Part shown: one piece after another, positions 5,991 to 7,092 of the stretch | How positions within the stretch are numbered: the stretch's first letter is position 1 | Layout of the letters: each line of letters starts with the position of its first letter | Source of the DNA: Bacillota bacterium | GTDB taxonomy: Bacteria > Bacillota > Dethiobacteria > DTU022 > JAAZDU01 | NCBI GenBank assembly: GCA_012512665.1 | Contig: JAAZDU010000124.1 | Span: forward strand, 1 to 7,092 | Length of the DNA stretch: 7,092 bases | Reading direction: 5' to 3' | Translations under genes and position numbers: made by a program | The notes under the pieces: model-generated | What the model was told of the DNA's origin: nothing | What the model saw: only the letters and a program-made list of their open reading frames with translations | The model's database searches: none

Positions 5991-7092
5991 CCCTGTTAGG
6001 ATAGAGTATAATGCTTCCTTAGCTGAGAAGGAAGGCTACGACCATTTCATGCTTAAAGAGATTATGGAACAGCCGCGGGCTGTCAGGGATACCCTCAGGG
6101 GCCGCTTTTTGCCTGACGGCACCGTTACCTTGGGGGATTTAGGCCTTAGCGCGGCAGATATGCGCAGCTTGGAGAAAATAGTGATCGTGGCCTGCGGTAC
6201 CTCTTACCACGCCGGGATGATGGGCAAATATATCCTGGAAAAAATCCTACGCCTCTCTGTGGAAGTGGACCTGGCCTCTGAATTTCGTTACCGGGATCCC
6301 CTTCTTACTGACAAAACCCTGGTGGTAGTGATCAGCCAGTCGGGAGAGACAGCCGACAACCTGGCTGCCCTGCGCCTGGCCCGCCAGGAAAAGACAAAAA
6401 CTCTTGCTATTACCAACGTTGTGGGAAGTTCCATTGCCCGGGAGGCAGACAGTGTCCTTTATACCTGGGCCGGCCCCGAAATCTCCGTTGCTTCCACCAA
6501 GGCCTACCTCACCCAGCTCATAGCCCTTTACTTAATTACTTTCCAACTGGCTGCTGCCAGAAAGGCTGTGGACGAATCAACTTTAAAGGAGCTGGGCCTG
6601 GGCCTGCAAACACTGCCTGCTAAAATAGAAGAGGTCCTGGCTAAAAAAAATAAAATTAAAAAACTGGGCCATCAGATAGCAGAATGGGAAAATGTTTTTT
6701 ATGTCGGCCGCAACATAGACTACACCGTGGCCCTGGAAGGCGCCCTGAAGTTAAAAGAAACATCTTACATCCACGCCGCTGCCCTCCCTACCGGCGAGCT
6801 TAAGCACGGCACCCTAGCCCTGGTAACAGAAGGTAAGCCCTTTGTTGTCCTGGCCACACGACAGCACGTTCTAGAAAAAAATATCAACAGCATCAAGGAG
6901 TTAAAAGCACAGGGCGCATATGTCATCGCCATTTCTTTTGAGGAGGACAGGGAAGCCCTCCAGGAAGCCGACCAGGTCTTCGGCCTCCCCCGCGTGCCCG
7001 ATATTCTGGCCCCGGTGCTGTCAGCCCTTCCCCTGCAGCTCATGGCCTACTACGCCGCCGTCAAGCGAAACTGCCCCGTTGACCAGCCTAGA
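5299..7092 (+). CDS. glmS: GlmS-type glucosamine-6-phosphate synthase with degenerate glutaminase site (3' partial)
   Basis: I translated 598 codons with no stop to the window edge. The text ends at the family's DQPR, so only about ten residues are missing, including the expected catalytic C-terminal lysine. Layout: a class II glutaminase-like domain (about 1-230), then two SIS sugar-isomerase domains with ACGTSYHAG (298-306), ISQSGETAD (345-353), VASTKA (397-402), LEGALKLKE (479-487) and GELKHG (499-504). K484, E487 and H503 match E. coli isomerase residues K485, E488 and H504. Normal GlmS makes glucosamine-6-P from fructose-6-P using ammonia released from glutamine by Cys1. Here the N-terminus reads MSGIVGYIG: the nucleophile is Ser2. 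Also changed are T and H of TRWATHG (A76, S77) and the oxyanion-hole Asn of VHNG (S100); ARxxSPL reads A-C-Q-D-SPL. R73, W74 (ammonia gate) and D125 are kept. The fold looks preserved but glutamine hydrolysis is unlikely. It may be ammonia-dependent, use a partner, or be a second copy with another role. Confidence 0.9.
   Translation, partial: MSGIVGYIGYQVASPVLMQGLKKLEYRGYDSAGIILLEDNNIDIIKADGELTSLEKKIKGQPHKSTVGIGYTRWAASGCPSDDDARPHTAFSAGFAVVHSGIIENCHTLWRMLQEKGHVLRSESDSEVLACLLEHYYRGNLEEAVKSAVNDLKGSYALIAMCSQEKGKLVCACQDSPLFVGLGEGGNFIASELPALLTHSSDVYILEEGEMAAVTTGEVAVYNSRGKISKAPVRIEYNASLAEKEGYDHFMLKEIMEQPRAVRDTLRGRFLPDGTVTLGDLGLSAADMRSLEKIVIVACGTSYHAGMMGKYILEKILRLSVEVDLASEFRYRDPLLTDKTLVVVISQSGETADNLAALRLARQEKTKTLAITNVVGSSIAREADSVLYTWAGPEISVASTKAYLTQLIALYLITFQLAAARKAVDESTLKELGLGLQTLPAKIEEVLAKKNKIKKLGHQIAEWENVFYVGRNIDYTVALEGALKLKETSYIHAAALPTGELKHGTLALVTEGKPFVVLATRQHVLEKNINSIKELKAQGAYVIAISFEEDREALQEADQVFGLPRVPDILAPVLSALPLQLMAYYAAVKRNCPVDQPR

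Noticed and set aside
6765..7043. Minus-strand ORF at the right end
   Set aside because: Shadow of the GC-rich isomerase part of glmS; low-complexity Arg/Ser-rich translation and no ribosome binding site sought out by context.
1..7092. CRISPR array, tRNA, rRNA, insertion sequence or prophage genes
   Set aside because: No spaced repeats, RNA gene signatures, transposase motifs or phage genes seen; the window is densely filled with housekeeping genes.

Overview
The window looks like chromosomal DNA of an anaerobic, Clostridia-type Firmicute. It resembles the Desulfotomaculum/Moorella-like group of spore formers and acetogens, but this is inferred from gene order and protein style, not from a marker gene. 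All real genes lie on the + strand. Base composition is intermediate, with a marked rise in GC towards the right edge.

Left part (1-1813): the tail of a fused LigB/MEMO-like + AMMECR1 protein, followed by the radical SAM protein of the same conserved but functionally unassigned 'AmmeMemoRadiSam' module. The first gene is cut by the window edge. It also seems to lack about 100-130 residues in the middle of its LigB-like domain: the early PHGP block is joined almost directly to the late FDREL...AGECG block.

Middle (1814-2106): a 293-base gap holding several inverted repeats. They are a long imperfect dyad just after the radical SAM gene, an 11-bp stem with an inner hairpin, a good intrinsic terminator, and further small hairpins up to the ribosome binding site of cdaA. 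This could be a structured, attenuating 5' leader of the next operon. I could not match it to a known riboswitch class.

Right part (2107-7092): the classic c-di-AMP/cell-wall precursor operon cdaA-cdaR-glmM, here followed by glmS. CdaA makes c-di-AMP at the membrane and CdaR is its membrane-anchored regulator. GlmS makes glucosamine-6-P from fructose-6-P, and GlmM converts that to glucosamine-1-P for UDP-GlcNAc and peptidoglycan. cdaA and cdaR overlap by 1 base, the glmM ribosome binding site overlaps the cdaR stop, and glmS follows after 51 bases, so the four genes are probably co-transcribed.

The most unusual object is GlmS (5299 to the window end, lacking only about the last ten residues). 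Its glutaminase half has lost the N-terminal catalytic cysteine (it begins MSGIVGYIG, not MCGIVGYIG) and further glutamine-site or oxyanion-hole residues (TRWATHG became TRWAASG; VHNGIIEN became VHSGIIEN). The sugar isomerase half keeps its motifs and visible catalytic residues. This points to a GlmS that cannot use glutamine by the normal route and may depend on free ammonia, a partner glutaminase, or another role.
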